From: Trichuris trichiura
Lineage: Eukaryota; Nematoda; Enoplea; Trichinellida; Trichuridae
Length of the DNA stretch: 64,000 bases
Direction: 5' to 3'
Assembly: GCA_037903355.1 (NCBI GenBank)
Contig: JBAJFE010000026.1
Location: 806,001 to 870,000, forward strand
Shown here: piece after piece, positions 12,763 to 25,282 of the stretch
Layout: each line of letters opens with the position of its first letter
Position numbering within the stretch: position 1 is the stretch's first letter
Notes under the pieces: model-generated
Database searches by the model: none
The model's input: the letters and a program-made list of their open reading frames with translations, nothing else
Told to the model about the DNA's origin: nothing
Program-made: the position numbers and the translations under genes

Positions 12763-15700
12763 GGCTTCGACGACGTTGAATCTTGTAAATCGGAGAGAGA
12801 AAGTGGCTGTTAGTCTTCAACTGAAATGGAAATACGAATGAGGCAGAGAGGGAGAGAGTTTTCATCGAAAACAGCGCTGTCTTAGTTTGCTTAATGAAAA
12901 ATACAGTCCAGTGGACGTTTTCTATTATTTCCAGTGACGCCTATGTGTCGGGCAAAATTTGTCGTTGAAAAATCGTGTTCGTTTCAGCCGGTTGTTATTA
13001 TGGGTCCCAGAAGGCAGGCGCGCGCGCAACGACGACGGAAGCAACTTTTGTTCAAGCAGCAGGTCAATGGAATGTCAGCTCCAGCGGCGTACCGCCGTTA
13101 GGGGCTTTTCAATTTGAACTTTCTCCGCCAATGCGGACGGCGAAAGTATGAAAATGGCCCGCAATTATTTCCATTGCCTATTAGCGCTTCGTTAATTGCC
13201 TTCGCGACACTGAGCACCCACCCATCCTTCCCATCAGTTGAACAATTAACCGATGTTCACCACTAATTGCATTTAAAATTATTATTTACAAAACATATGC
13301 GCGTTATTTAAAGTTCTAACAGCTTTGTGATTTATATACGATTACTAATGGTCGCCCGCGACTGTATTCCCTAACGTAGTTGACGTCTATGATTAAGTGT
13401 TGTAATTATTTGAGCAACAAAGGTAGCATTGCTTGCTTCATTGGCTATCGGTTCCTTCAAGGTACAGTTTTTGCTAGTCAAGGATAAATCCTTTTGTAAA
13501 TCCTTTGTGTCGTAGGAACAGCAAAATGATAATCGATTTTATAAGTGTAGTAGGCAAGCTGTTTGAAGACTTGTTAAAAGGCTATATAGGATTTGCAATC
13601 CTCAATTAACATAGTGAAAAGCCTTTGAATGCTACATTTTCAGTTTTTTTGAAAAAGTATTTTGTTGGTTAAGTATATTCGCAAATCTTCCTTGTTCAAG
13701 TCGTTATGATCGTCTGAAACCCATTATCGCCAATGGTATAAATGTATTAATAGATTTAGGCTTACCAAATGCACTTGATGGTTAACTGAGGCTAATAGGT
13801 GCTACCTATCCGTACGCTGGCATTGACTTATGCAATCTTAAACGGTGGGACGTTTCATCGTCACACGTCACGTTCTGTTCTTTATTAATAAGTTCCAATT
13901 TTTTCCTGTTGTCTTTACGGTCCTGCTGAGAATCAGCGGCGTTTGTAATTAAAAGAAAAAGCCTTTCAGCCAGTAGTAAATTCTACAAGTAACCTGGAGG
14001 CATAAACGTACAGCGTATAATTTCAATACGGGATAGCGTATTAACTGGATAATTCTCCTTTTTTGGAAGTGTAACAAAACAGCAAAAATATTGCGTTGAA
14101 CCGCCCACTGCAATTAACTCAGTTTATTATAGCTAAGTACGGAAGGGAATATAACACATTAATATACTGTTCATTTTGACGTATTGTTTGAAAAGAGAAG
14201 CGCTTTTTGGCAACTTGCCAACCTTGTTTACCGGTTTGGTGCTTCTGCTTTCAAAAGGATAAAATATGGGGTCTTTTTTTTTCTTGTATGTGATGATGAT
14301 TCCTTAGTGCGTAATGTAATTTTCTCAGGTTTCTATTGGGAAAGCTAACTTTTCTTTGCTAGCAAAAAAATGCAAATTATTTAAGCTTAGAAGCAGTAGG
14401 GCAGATCTGTTATTAATATTTTAGACAGATTAAAAATACTGGCAGATTTTGAATGGGGTAAAGGTATACATTCTTTGTTGTACTCGTGTAGGAAATCGTT
14501 GCCTGCAGTGCATTATTAAAACATTTAGGGCTTTCCGTCTCAGCATCTTGCCCTGAGCGGTAATTTAGCATTTAAACACATTGCCGCTCTTAGCGGAAGC
14601 GTATGTCTGCATTCCAAAGCTTATCTTACTGAAACTTCGGCTTCAGTAAGAAAAAATGTATTTTTTTAAATTTTCGGGATTCACCTTATTCCCTGTGTCA
14701 ACGAAACAAATTGTCATTTGGAATGGAGATAATTTTGGTTTCATAAAAATGATGTTTTGAGAGTTCAAAGCAGAAACAGTCAAACTATGTCCTTCTATGG
14801 TGCTATTAATAATGAATGCCTATGAAGGCGGGAAAAGCAAAACAACGCTTAAACAGTCGATCTTACTTGCCAAATACTGTCAGGTTGAAATTTCGTTTCG
14901 AAATCGATAGCGACAGCGTATTTGTACGAGGTTAGCTTACGAGATGATAAAATGTTCGCTTAGTTGAATTTTTCGGGATTTCTTTAATAATATTATTTAT
15001 CGCTTTGTCACCGCTTAGATATGCCCAACGTACGCTGTTGATGTAGAGGCTGCATGTTTTTGAAAATAAAATGAATTCAGTTTAACATAAAGCAGCCCTC
15101 TATTCAAATTTTATTTGTCTACGCTGGTTGACAATAATAAGCTGATGTTGTTATTTTTAAAATTGTGCAACTTGCAATAACGTCCTAATAGCGTAAGTGC
15201 TAAGTTTCAACGTGCGCGTTAATTGCTGAAAATTAAAGAAAGTTAGTAATATTTGAAATTTTGAAAGGGAGGCAGCCTCCCTAAGAAGAAATGGAAATTT
15301 AAAGCGTTGAACACTGCGCTAAGTTATCATTTTTATTGATGCGCTTTTTCCTGCGGATTTGTGTGCCATTTGAACAATGCTGTTAGTTGTAGTTCAGAAA
15401 TCAGCATCTGAACTAATCAGTTGCTAATGTTGCAGATAAAATTCAAAATAATTAATGCTGCTGAGATAAAAGACGGCATATTTCATTTTATTAAACAAAT
15501 TCTGCTCATAACTGCCGAATATGAATAATGAATTGATGCTGCGCGTAGTTGTTGTTCAAATGCCTTTGGCAAAGACCAGTATTAAGCGGTAGGATGTGTA
15601 TCCAAATTGATTTGCTGTTTATAGGTGACGGGATCGAAAGTTGCCAATGCGCCCATATGTCATCTATTTTTTTAAGGTTAGTGCTCATTTGCTATTGCCT

Positions 15701-16654
15701 AAATGTGATTAAGTTTTTCTAAGTTCTGACAAGTTGTTTCAAATGAATAACTAACTCCATTGACCGCTCTCTAGCTGCCTTTACGTAACCTTTACAGTTG
15801 GCGTTTCAGTAATTTTTCAGCAAAGACTTGTCATCATTTAAAAAAAAAAGATTCCAACAGCTCCCTGCTTAGTTTCATAAAATTGACGCTTTCAAATCAA
15901 TAGCTCAAAGGCACGACAGTTTTTTCTGTTAAAGTCAAGCAAGCTTCAGATGCCAATATGATTTTCTTATTTTTAGTTTGTTTATAGACTTAGATATGAT
16001 TTATTTTAAGCAATCCTTTATCTTCACTGTCTGATAGGGCAATATCTTCCGGTAAACAAAAAAGTTTTATTTAAGCCCGGATCTGTCATCAACATATAAT
16101 AAATGAAATACTATTAATATTCTAAGTTGGAAAAGATTAACTTGAATAGTTTGAAGCAACCTGCTTATGAACATCTTGTGTCTTCGTATGCATGTTTGTA
16201 GCGAAAAAATTCATAGTCCTTTTGGGCAGAAATTCAGATGAACTTCTTTATCCTCAAAAAGCCGAATTGATTAATAGAAAGCGAATAAGAGAAAAGAAGC
16301 CTTCTATAAGTACATTCGCGTATTTCCGGTTAAATACACAGAACATTTGCAGCAACGAAACGAAGTTAAGGCTCGTTTGATAGAAACTTTGAAATGACCA
16401 ATCGGGAAGTTTATTTAAGAGGAAACCCATTCGGGTAACCTATTTTTGAGATAAATAAGCTTTTCTTTTTCGACTTTGCCACTTTGTAAGAATTAATAGA
16501 ATGTATAAAGAAAGCAAATTAATTAAGACGCGATTTTAAAGGTAACAAATTCAAATTTATGCATTTATTATAATAATAATAACAAAAGCAATGTGTTAAC
16601 ATAAGTTCAAGCAGTGAAAATGTGCCCCTTTCTTATGTGGAAATTTATTTGCAG
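12763..16654. other. Gene-poor AT-rich stretch with one GC-rich island
   Basis: No complete gene supported. At 13000 an ATG in a GC-rich patch begins a very basic short frame (MGPRRQARAQRRRKQLLFKQ), reaching a CAG|GTCAAT possible donor at 13062/13063. Its phase would match the exon at 16655, but a 3.6 kb intron would be unusually long here. A 9-bp perfect hairpin lies at about 14625-14650. Otherwise nothing recognised. Confidence 0.35.
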
Positions 16655-16825
16655 GCTGGTCCATTGAGGAAGAGCAAGAAAGATTCCAAAGCTTTCAAGT
16701 CTCTTCTCAACCTATCCTTAACGGAACAACAAGATAATATCCGTTCCGCTGAAGATGTGTTGAAAAGAGACTTGAAAGCTTTGGAATCTTTCTTGTACTT
16801 CATTAATGGGACAATCCATAAATAG
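16655..16825 (+). CDS. Probable 3' terminal exon of an unassigned gene
   Basis: Follows a good acceptor (TTTATTTGCAG at 16644-16654) and is open for 56 codons to TAG at 16823-16825. The peptide is helix-like and charged (SKKDSKAFKSLLNLSLTEQQ, then DVLKRDLKALESFLYFINGT). No upstream ATG in frame without crossing the splice site. The 5' exon is not certain; the basic mini-exon at 13000 is a phase-compatible candidate. Family not recognised. Confidence 0.4.
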   Translation, partial: AGPLRKSKKDSKAFKSLLNLSLTEQQDNIRSAEDVLKRDLKALESFLYFINGTIHK

Positions 16826-17033
16826 AACCGACATTATGAAAGTTTATAAGCCAGTTAAGAAGTGAGATCTGTTTTAAACCTTTTTTTGTGCTATAAGTTG
16901 AACGAATTCTTAGAGCATTAATTTTTGGCATAATTTGACTTCATAGGAATACGGCTGTTATAAAAGCGCATATACATATTGATTCATACTTACCGTAGCA
17001 GCTGTACTGAACGATACGAATGGGACGTCGATA

Positions 17034-17217
17034 ATGTCTAATGACAAAAGCGTTCGAAGACGGCCAGTTTATACGGGTGTGTTAGGATAATTCATAGGAG
17101 ATAATAATCGCCAATTTTTCCATTGCAGCAGCGTTCGTTGGCCAATTTGTGAATGTTCAAGATGGATCGGAAGGATTAAGTAGTCAACTTGCGATTGCTT
17201 ACGTTGACAACCTTTAA
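17034..17217 (+). CDS. Two-exon mini-ORF, unassigned
   Basis: ATG at 17034, exon 17034-17076, a 52-nt intron with GT..TTGCAG, exon 17129-17217 ending in TAA; 43 aa in total. The joined peptide reads RRPVYTAAFVGQFVNVQDGS across the junction, which looks protein-like (OB-fold-like rhythm), but is too short to assign. It may be the 5' part of a longer gene whose later exons I cannot find, or a decayed copy. Confidence 0.3.
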
Positions 17218-18099
17218 CTTAACAATTGAGAATTGCAATACTTAAGCTGACATCAATTTTGAACTTTAAGTGACATTTTACTAATTGCGACATTATTATG
17301 CTCAGCCACGAGCTGAATTAAACTGACCGAAAAAAACAGCATATATTCAGACAGTATAAAAATTAATCCAATGTTTTGGTTCGCAACATTTAATGGCAAA
17401 ATAAAGGCAACTTAGCAAGTCTCAAAAATAATAACGCACCATAGTGGCAACAATGACAAAAATATTAGCATAACAATTGAATCCTAATATGGTAGTCGTA
17501 ATTAGCTGTTGGCCATTCTTTCCATCTTCATTACCTACTACATGTACACGCTCTTAGATTGAAGCGAGCGTTCTCTAGTTTTAATTACGACTCTACAGAA
17601 CGCAAATAGTGATTAATAGGTACGTGCATTTAAAAAGAGCTGCTGTAATAACGTTGGAATAAAATAATTTAAGTATGCTCTTACTAGAAAAAAATATAAC
17701 TTAAAATTTTATTCAGAACGAATAAAAGGTCTTACGAAGGTCTACCAAAGTAACTAATGCCAATGCAAGGCAATAAATTTATTCAAATAAAGAATTTTTC
17801 AACGGGAGCCAACGTGGCTCAAACTTAAAGTCGCAGTCAGTCGCAATTCAAAAAATTCAAGTTTTGCCAGCTACAGCTAGCAAGTAAACGTTTCGGTACA
17901 AAAAACCACTCTTCCGGAATGACAGAGAGCGATTGTACCAACAGAAGATAAATGATGAGCGTAGAAATATCAATAACTTTCTTTTAGCCCTCACAAATTA
18001 GTGAATTCATAAATCGACCATAAACTTAATGATGCGCAGGATATGTGTGATTTTTTTGTTGGCCCATTCCGCTGCATAAACGAAAATTGCTACAGTGGA
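17218..18099. other. Spacer left of adenylosuccinate lyase
   Basis: AT-rich; presumably contains the adenylosuccinate lyase 3' UTR (minus strand) at its right edge. Nothing else recognised. Confidence 0.4.
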
Positions 18100-19892
18100 T
18101 CATACGTCAAGCTCAGTGTTGGCAAAGAGGTCGGCGTTATTGGAACTTTTGAATATGGGTTCCAACTTATGGCGGACAAACTCGTCCACCTGTCGAGCGC
18201 ACAAACCGACGTGATGATCTGCACCTAGCAAGTTGCCAAGTTGAGGCCAAATGGGTTCAAAAAATTCGTCTTCTGCCAATAGCCGACTTAGATCTATGTT
18301 TTTGCCTGTTTGCTCTCGTTCCTTACGGGCCATTAAAGCAAGGCAACGTATTTTCTCGTGGGCTATCTGACGATCAACACCGTGCAAAGTTAAATGCATC
18401 AAAACGCTTTCCAAAGAGAGAAATGGAAGTTCAGCTTCAACATAAGCTGCTATTGAGGAATGATTGACCCGAAGACCCTCTAAAACGTTTTGAAATGTGA
18501 TCAACAAGGCGTCAGTGGTCAGGAACGCTTCAGGCAGAAGTAACCGTCTGAAATATTGCTTATAGTAAATTATATTCGGCATTTTAGCAGTGAAAGCCTA
18601 TACCTGTTGGAAGAGTCATCCAAAGTACGTTCGAAGCCTTGAATAGCTTCCGTGTGAAAGCAATTTGGTATTAGGTTTATTAGGAAGCGAGCTAAACCGC
18701 AACATCGTTCGCTTCGCATTGGATTTCTCTTGTACGGCATTGCCGAAGAACCTACGCACCACTTATTTGGGTTTATATACTTTAAAAGTCGACTCACCAA
18801 CTTGGCTGTTTTCAAACGGCTCAGAGATTTCACCGAAGCACTGCAGCATGCGTATATCCATTGAAACTTTATGGACTGCAGCTCCAATCATACCCAACGA
18901 ACAAAGTACGGAGCAGTCTTGCATACGCGTATACGTCTGTCCCGTAATGATCAATTTTTCGGGCATATCTTCCGAACCAAATCCCGCCTTGGCTGATACT
19001 TTACGATCAAGAGCTTCCACCTAGTCATTTCATACGGTAATAAAACAACCAGCAGAGAATGTAGGCTAAACTTTTTAGCTTCCGTACCTTTTCCGCGTTA
19101 TTGTTGAACAGGATGAGAAAGGAATTTTGCGTACCTGTCGCACCTTTGGCCCCCCGAAAAAGCAGAGACGAACGTGCTTGCGACAAATGCTCAAATGCAA
19201 TCAATAAATCTTGAGCCCACAAAGCCGCCCGCTTTCCAACTGTAGTCAGGCTGGCAGGTCTGGCGAGAAAAAATTAATACGAGATACGTAAGATGAAACA
19301 AATGCGTACTGGTAGTGAGTCCTGCCTACTGTAGCTAAGTGCTTGTGTTCTACCGCGAAATGACGCAACCTGTGTAGGCAAGTTTTAACACGCTTCAAAA
19401 GGTTATCTATTGCGCAACGCATTGTTAATAAATCCTAAAATGTTTGCGGAGAGCGAAAAAATGGACAAACTGGTTTTGTCACCAACCGCGTTGTCTTGAA
19501 CGTAAGCGGACGTGGCTCCAAGATGAATGATTCCTTTTGCTTTAACGGCAACACGTTCGAAAGCGTGAACGTGCGCCATCACGTCGTGACGCATTTGCTT
19601 TTCAAGTGTTTTTACCAGTGCCCAGTCAATCTCCTCCGCGTGCTCCTTCATGTCGTTGATTTGTTCTTCGCTAATTATTGCCAATCCGAGCTCCTAGATA
19701 ACTTGTTTTTTCAACTTTGAAGCCTCGCGTATCACCTACGCTAACCATTTGCGCTTCGGCAAGCCAAGTCCATAGCTGGCGCCAGTACAGAACCTTTTGA
19801 CGTTCCGAGAATAGCTGCTGCATTTCTTTGCTTGCGTACCTGCCGCCAAGAACTGAACAATAGACATTATGCAGTTCGTGATTTGTGTTCAT
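18100..19892 (-). CDS. adsl: Adenylosuccinate lyase, 7 exons
   Basis: Cytosolic purine-synthesis enzyme: splits SAICAR to AICAR plus fumarate, and adenylosuccinate to AMP plus fumarate. Exons in transcript order (plus coordinates): 19746-19892, 19487-19693, 19310-19434, 19088-19259, 18798-19020, 18604-18751, 18100-18547; introns are 46-67 nt and all phases agree. Product 489 aa (human 484). Visible motifs: [47 protein letters not shown] (His about 158), the fumarate-lyase signature [15 protein letters not shown] at about 292-306 with the flexible-loop serines, and [11 protein letters not shown]. Start: the ATG at 19892 gives an N-terminus matching family length; an in-frame ATG at 19967 would add 25 residues without homology. 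The first donor is ATG|GTTAGC, weaker than the rest. Very secure. Confidence 0.96.
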
Positions 19893-20988
19893 CGTGTGGG
19901 CAACAACTGCTATCGGAAAAAATGCTAATTTTTCGCTTCTGCTACAGTAAGTAGTATGTGAATGCAAGTACTATGTACCTTGCGCACGATATGACTTGTT
20001 CAGCGAGAGCGGTAACTTCGTAAAACAGTAATTTTATTCGTCATTAGGAGATACAATTTACTTATTTCTTTTTTAAAATGTAAATCTCGTTTTCAGCTAA
20101 GCCTTCGGCTTCTCTCTTGGGCCGTCGTCAGCGTATAAAAAAACAAAGGAAAGAACATCGGCTGTTCAGAAGCTGTTCCATACCCCCAGCCAACGTGGTT
20201 ACTTGTTGAGTCGAGCCTTAACTCATCGAGATGTATTCACACGTGACCGGTGGGACATCAGAGCAACCTTCATGCCGCTGTCCTCAGTGGAAGCACACTA
20301 TGGAATGATAGAGAAATCGTTAATAATGACAATTTATTATCGTTGTTCAGCCTTAGCAACATAGGGATAATAGGAAAAAGCCATTGGCTTAGTACTTTTT
20401 CCGGAATCTATAAGAAATAGTTTAAACAAGGTAACCATACCTAATTCGTAGCATTAATAGATCGTGTTTATGAACTTAAGCATACTGAATCTGCGTTATG
20501 TTTCTCCGCGTTCCGAATTAATTGATTTTCAGGTGTATTGATTGAACTTGACAACAGCTGAGTGCTTGTGGTTTTTGCCATCACGTTACGTGCGGGTGTT
20601 TTGACTAGCTATAAGCTGTTCCCAGTTTTTCAATGCGACAATCGGTAGTAGTTTAGACAAATAGACGTACTGCTTCTTTGCTGACAAGTAAGTGTCGGGT
20701 TTCATAGGAAAACTTGAATTCTGCTTTTGGCAACTTGTCTGCTTGATTTTTAGAAATTATATTTTTCCTCGTTTCATGTATGCTTAGTGAATTAATGTAA
20801 GTGTTCGTTGCTTTTCTTTCCGATGTCACGAACTATTTTTATCATTTATTTGCACGGTTAGTCGCAATACTACGCACTTTTCTTTGAAAAAGTTTTGTTC
20901 ATGCGAAAGCAACTCGTTATGCAAATTTTATTTTAAAATTTAAAGCCCATAAACTTAATTCGACATTTTAACGGCATAGAAAACCGGC
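19893..20988. other. Spacer between divergent genes
   Basis: Intergenic region between adenylosuccinate lyase (minus) and the unassigned plus-strand gene at 20989; it presumably carries both promoters. No coding or repeat structure recognised. Confidence 0.4.
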
Positions 20989-21723
20989 ATGACAGAAGGG
21001 CAGACGTCACCCGGAACGGAGGAAAATTCTGAAGAAAGTGTTGAATTAGCCAGAGGCCTATCCGGTGAATGCCTACGCGCTATGATAGTGTATAACGAAA
21101 CGATAGCATTTTAGCATCTTTTGAAGCAGGGTCCATCAACTTGCTGAAGCTAAGCGTAGGAGAAGACGCTTTCCCCAAGCGACTCGAAACAGCATGTTCT
21201 GACCTTAACCTGTCCGGCGCGGAAAAAAGGTAAACATTCGGCAATCACATTACTGTATATGAAGATAATCCTAGACGAGATGGTGGGATAATGTCCAGAA
21301 TTGGTAACCGAATGGCGGATAGTCCGTCCACTCCGTACCTTTCCAAAGTGAGCACTCCAGTATGCGGTGAAGTATTCAATGTTGACTTTGCGTTGAAAGT
21401 GATTTTGACTTGTAAGGAAGAAGTTTCTTTTTCCAACAACTCCGTTTCAGTTACCACTGTCCGACATTGAATCTTTCACAGACGACGCAAGCGGCGTATT
21501 CAGTGCTAAACCTCAATCCCGCTACGTCATTAGCGAAGAATGGGTTCACGAAACGACCGAAGATTTTAGCAGTAATTGTTCCGCAATAATATCCGGTTCA
21601 ATGCATTGGCCCAAAGTCCTAACTGGTTCCACGCATTTACGCAAGCTCTCTCGTGCTAATTCACTTGGCATATTGGGTCGTCCGTCCCGACAAACTTGTA
21701 GGCGCCGTACAAAGTCTGTTTGA
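20989..21723 (+). CDS. Unrecognised 195-aa protein, 4 exons
   Basis: Exons 20989-21064, 21115-21229, 21275-21398, 21451-21723 join with introns of 50, 45 and 52 nt, all GT..AG and phase-consistent, the same size as introns in the assigned genes. The protein is hydrophilic and Ser/Thr/Glu-rich: an acidic start (MTEGQTSPGTEENSEESVEL), a middle with RIGNRMADSPSTPYLSKVST, then ISEEWVHETTEDFSS and a basic C-terminus (GRPSRQTCRRRTKSV). Several SP/TP sites suggest a phosphorylated regulatory protein, but that is inference. No signal peptide or membrane helix. Minus-strand open frames (21245-21457, 21546-21842) overlap it but lack a splice model. I chose the plus strand because three independent junctions agree in phase. 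Family unknown. Confidence 0.6.
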
Positions 21724-22495
21724 GTGGTATTCACGTAGAACCATTCCTTTTTCAGTAGTTGGCATTCTTTTCTGGGTGCTGAAGTTACATTCGCCTTCCT
21801 TTCCCCGCTTGCGCATGTTTGCCAATTTACGCGTTTTCCCAATTTTTTTGATTTTCATTTTGGCAATACATGCTTTATTTTGCTTTGCTTTATTTGCTTT
21901 TTTTCTCCTTGTTATTACGTTACTACTACGGTGGGTAGGTTCTTCAAAGTGTTCAGTTGAATATAGAACGTTTTGCAATGCGTGTATAGGACTTTATGTC
22001 CGATATAAAAGGAGCATTTAGGCTCTTGTTATCCCATCTTCAACGAATGGGTTCGGTTCATTCGTTGGAGTTGCAAAAAGGGTCTAGATAGCTTCGCTAT
22101 TTTATTTTATCGATTCTGCACGAAGTCGGATATGCAAATAGTCAATTATTTAAAATAGGATGTTTTGTAACGACCATATAGGTTTATGTGCTATTTTATT
22201 GAGCTTATAGCTATTCACGTTTTCAGCGAGCGTTGCGGTAAGTCATTCAGCGAAATATATTAAGATTTGTTTTACAAAGTTTCACCTTGCGCAGGTTTCG
22301 AGCTGATGACGTGATCACATACGCAACAAGTTCATGGACACGGAAATAGAAATGGTCATTGGCAGTCAGTTCATTTTTGGTCAATATGCGCTTCACACAA
22401 AAGTCGTCGTCAAGAAAAAGAGCAGTCTTTTTTCATAACATTGGTAATAGTTTATTAATACATAAAAAATTAAGTTTTTGTCTTTGAGCACAATT

Positions 22496-22601
22496 TTCCC
22501 GCGAAAACTGGTCAACCTTTCTATTATTACGAAATCCGTCGCCGTAGCTGAAGGATGACGGATTTCGTAATGATAGAAAGCTTGACTAGTTTTCGCGGGA
22601 A
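22496..22601. repeat. Foldback repeat, 45-nt arms
   Basis: Arms 22496-22540 and 22557-22601 are near-perfect reverse complements (outer ends TTCCCGCGAAAACT / AGTTTTCGCGGGAA; inner ends ACGAAATCCGTC / GACGGATTTCGT) around a 16-nt loop. Sequence differs from the foldbacks at 1.8, 55 and 58-59 kb, so it is a separate family. Confidence 0.8.
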
Positions 22602-23171
22602 GCTTTTGAGTTGTAATTTGAAATTTTATGGTTCCATTCTTAGCAGTTTCTTTTTCAAAAAACGTAATTAAACCTTCGGAACTTTCTTCTTAAAAATTGA
22701 ATAAACGTAAACTTCATTTCTTTGTACGGGGGCAACCTGTTTTCTTCGGATGTCCTAGTAAAGTAAAACTATTAAAATTTGAGCATTCGAAAGAAAGGGG
22801 TTACCTCCATGCCAAGAAACGCATAGTTACGTGGCGGGTGGGAAAACTCGTCTTTAATGCAAACATTAATTTCCAGAAGTCTGACAACTGGTAAACATCA
22901 TGAGCTCTAATGGGTGCCAGTAGGCATTGAAAAATAGCTTTTTAACATAGTATGTTTTTGTTCATCTGTTTTTTCAGTAGCATTAGTAGTGATGTGTTTA
23001 GTATAACGGTGAGAACAACAGGGATCAAAATTCCCTTTTTAGTTCTGCTGTAGTTTTAATACATTGTGTATGCGCTCTAGCAAGGAAAGCGTCAGCGAGG
23101 CACTCAGTATTCTAAATGTTTATTGTTTTACTATAAACCAAAAAGGGAAATGAACCATAATATTTCTTTGA

Positions 23172-23194
23172 ATATATATATATATATATATATA
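23172..23194. repeat. AT dinucleotide microsatellite
   Basis: About 11 uninterrupted AT units. Confidence 0.9.
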
Positions 23195-25282
23195 AAATAG
23201 AGTATGGAGTTTCTGGACAAACGATGAAGTGTTCAGCATTGGAACGCCTTTTAAGTTCTTCGCGCGTGTTTGCAATAACAACAGATAGATGTGCAAGTGT
23301 CAACAAAATATTTTCGAACCGAATTTGACGTTGATAAGAAGGATAGCGAAAGCGATTCGTTGCAGTCTTGATGACAGCGAATGCAACCAGTAAAACACGC
23401 CTATCACTTTCGCATGAAGCGCAATTTAATCTGCTCATAGACGAGCACCTGCCATTCGCAGACTGGCACATATCCTAGTAGCAGAATCAACTGACGCCTG
23501 TTGGACATAGTAGCCGCCTTCAGCTTCTGCTGTCTTATTTGGACCTTGCGTCAGAGCGAAAACTTTTTTGAAGCCTGGTAAATTTCCACTTTTTCATACC
23601 TAATTTATGCAAATACAGAAGATCTTTAAGTACATGCACACGTACGGGCATAATGTAGCTCTTTTGACTATAAAAATAGGCGCCGAAGGCTGGCTCGTTT
23701 CAGTTGAAAATGACGTCACCATTTGGGAAAATAATACATGCATGTCGTCGTTTATATTTTTTCAATTGCTTTAAAAAGGGCAAACGACGTTTTGCTGCCT
23801 GGACCGCTCGCAGACTTTAGACGTTGCGATACACTGACTTTAAAGACAGGCAATTGATAGAGTTCCGTGTCAGCATTGTTTTCTTTACACAATGTTGCGT
23901 AAGGTTTCCCAGTTTCAAGATAACATTCTCATAATTGTTTGCTGATTCGACTTACGAATCAAATGCTGTTTGTTTGTTCGTAAAACGAATGGCGCGTCAA
24001 AAATTTGCATCCGTCACAGACGTTCTACTGTATAATAGGTTTTTGACGCGACTATTGTCAGCGTTTAGTTGTCCATCCGCTTTCAGTGAGGAAATTCTTG
24101 ATTGGTCATTGTTATTGGAATGACGGGATAGCAGCCTAGTAAAATGGTCTTTTTTTCCCGCTTGACCAACGAGTAAACTATATGCTTTGTTTAAAACTGA
24201 TTTGACCAATTTTTGCCTATTTTAATGCTAATAAATAGGCCGGCGAACATCCGTTACGTTAAGGGTATTCAGTTACAAGCCGGCGTCCATAAACAATTGC
24301 GTAATACATTCCGAAATGCTATGGTGTCATTTTCAGCGGACCTGACGGCGTTGCAATTGAGTTTACGGTTTTATAGATCATTCCGCCATGCCTCAGTTGT
24401 CAAGGCCAACGTAACGAGCTGAAATATGGCGATGCCACAGCTCACTAAATTACTAATTCCATAAAAGGCATGTTGCCTTTTTTGAAAGAGCGGAAAGAGT
24501 AAAAAATGTTTTAGCGCTTTTGGACTGGTCAGCTGTAATCAAGTCTTCATTAGAGAAAATGCTTCGTCGCGTTTACGTTCCCATAAGGGCATTGTCAGCA
24601 ATGCTTTTGCCGCCACTGTTTGTCGCTAAAATAAGGCTATTTGATTGCTTTGTTTTCTCCTTCAACTGCGCGCGCGCTGGTCGAATAATTTGAAATACAA
24701 TAGAACGGTTATGCAATGAAGGCTAATCGTAGCTAACAGTGCTTGTTCGCGGAAAGTTTTGTCAAACCGACCGGTTTTAAAAACGGCAAAACAGTCGAGA
24801 GCCCTCCGCATTGATTATTTGAACGGAGGCGGCGAGTGAATGGGGCAATTTCGTAAGTGCTACTTGTCCATGAGAAGCGTAACAGTTCGTCTTCGCCATT
24901 CCAAACAAATCATTTCTTCGAGCTCAAAAGGCAGTTCGACTGACGTTGCATCATCCCTAACTGACATTGGCGTAAAGGTGAAGTGAAGCTTTTGTTGATT
25001 TTCCTATTGACTTGAGCATTTTTGGTCAAAGCGGAGCAATCCGTCTAGTGATTGATGGCTCGCATTGCTTGTTCAACGTTCAGCGCTTTTTCAATATACT
25101 TTTCAGCATAATTTTACCGCTCCCGAATTGCATTGATGGTGTCTATGTAAATTTTCTAGGTCAGAAAAACATTGCCAAAGTGTTTAACCCATTGCTGTAC
25201 TGTTAGCCGAATAGCTTCGCGACCTCTCGTGCAAGATTGAAGGCTTCTTGTTTTCTTGCAGGCAAAAATTGACGCTTAAAGG

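Larger units (their letters stand above)
21724..25282. other. Gene-poor stretch before the aminopeptidase
   Basis: Contains the foldback at 22.5 kb and an AT microsatellite at 23.17 kb. A 119-codon minus-strand frame (23112-23471) starts plausibly (MCQSANGRCSSMSRLNCASC) but runs into the AT repeat and has no domain or splice support. No gene is claimed. Confidence 0.4.

Noticed and set aside
21245..21842. Two minus-strand open frames opposite the four-exon gene
   Set aside because: They have no consistent splice model between them, whereas the plus strand gives three phase-consistent introns of typical size.
23112..23471. 119-codon minus-strand open frame
   Set aside because: Runs through an AT microsatellite, lacks domain and splice evidence; could be chance.
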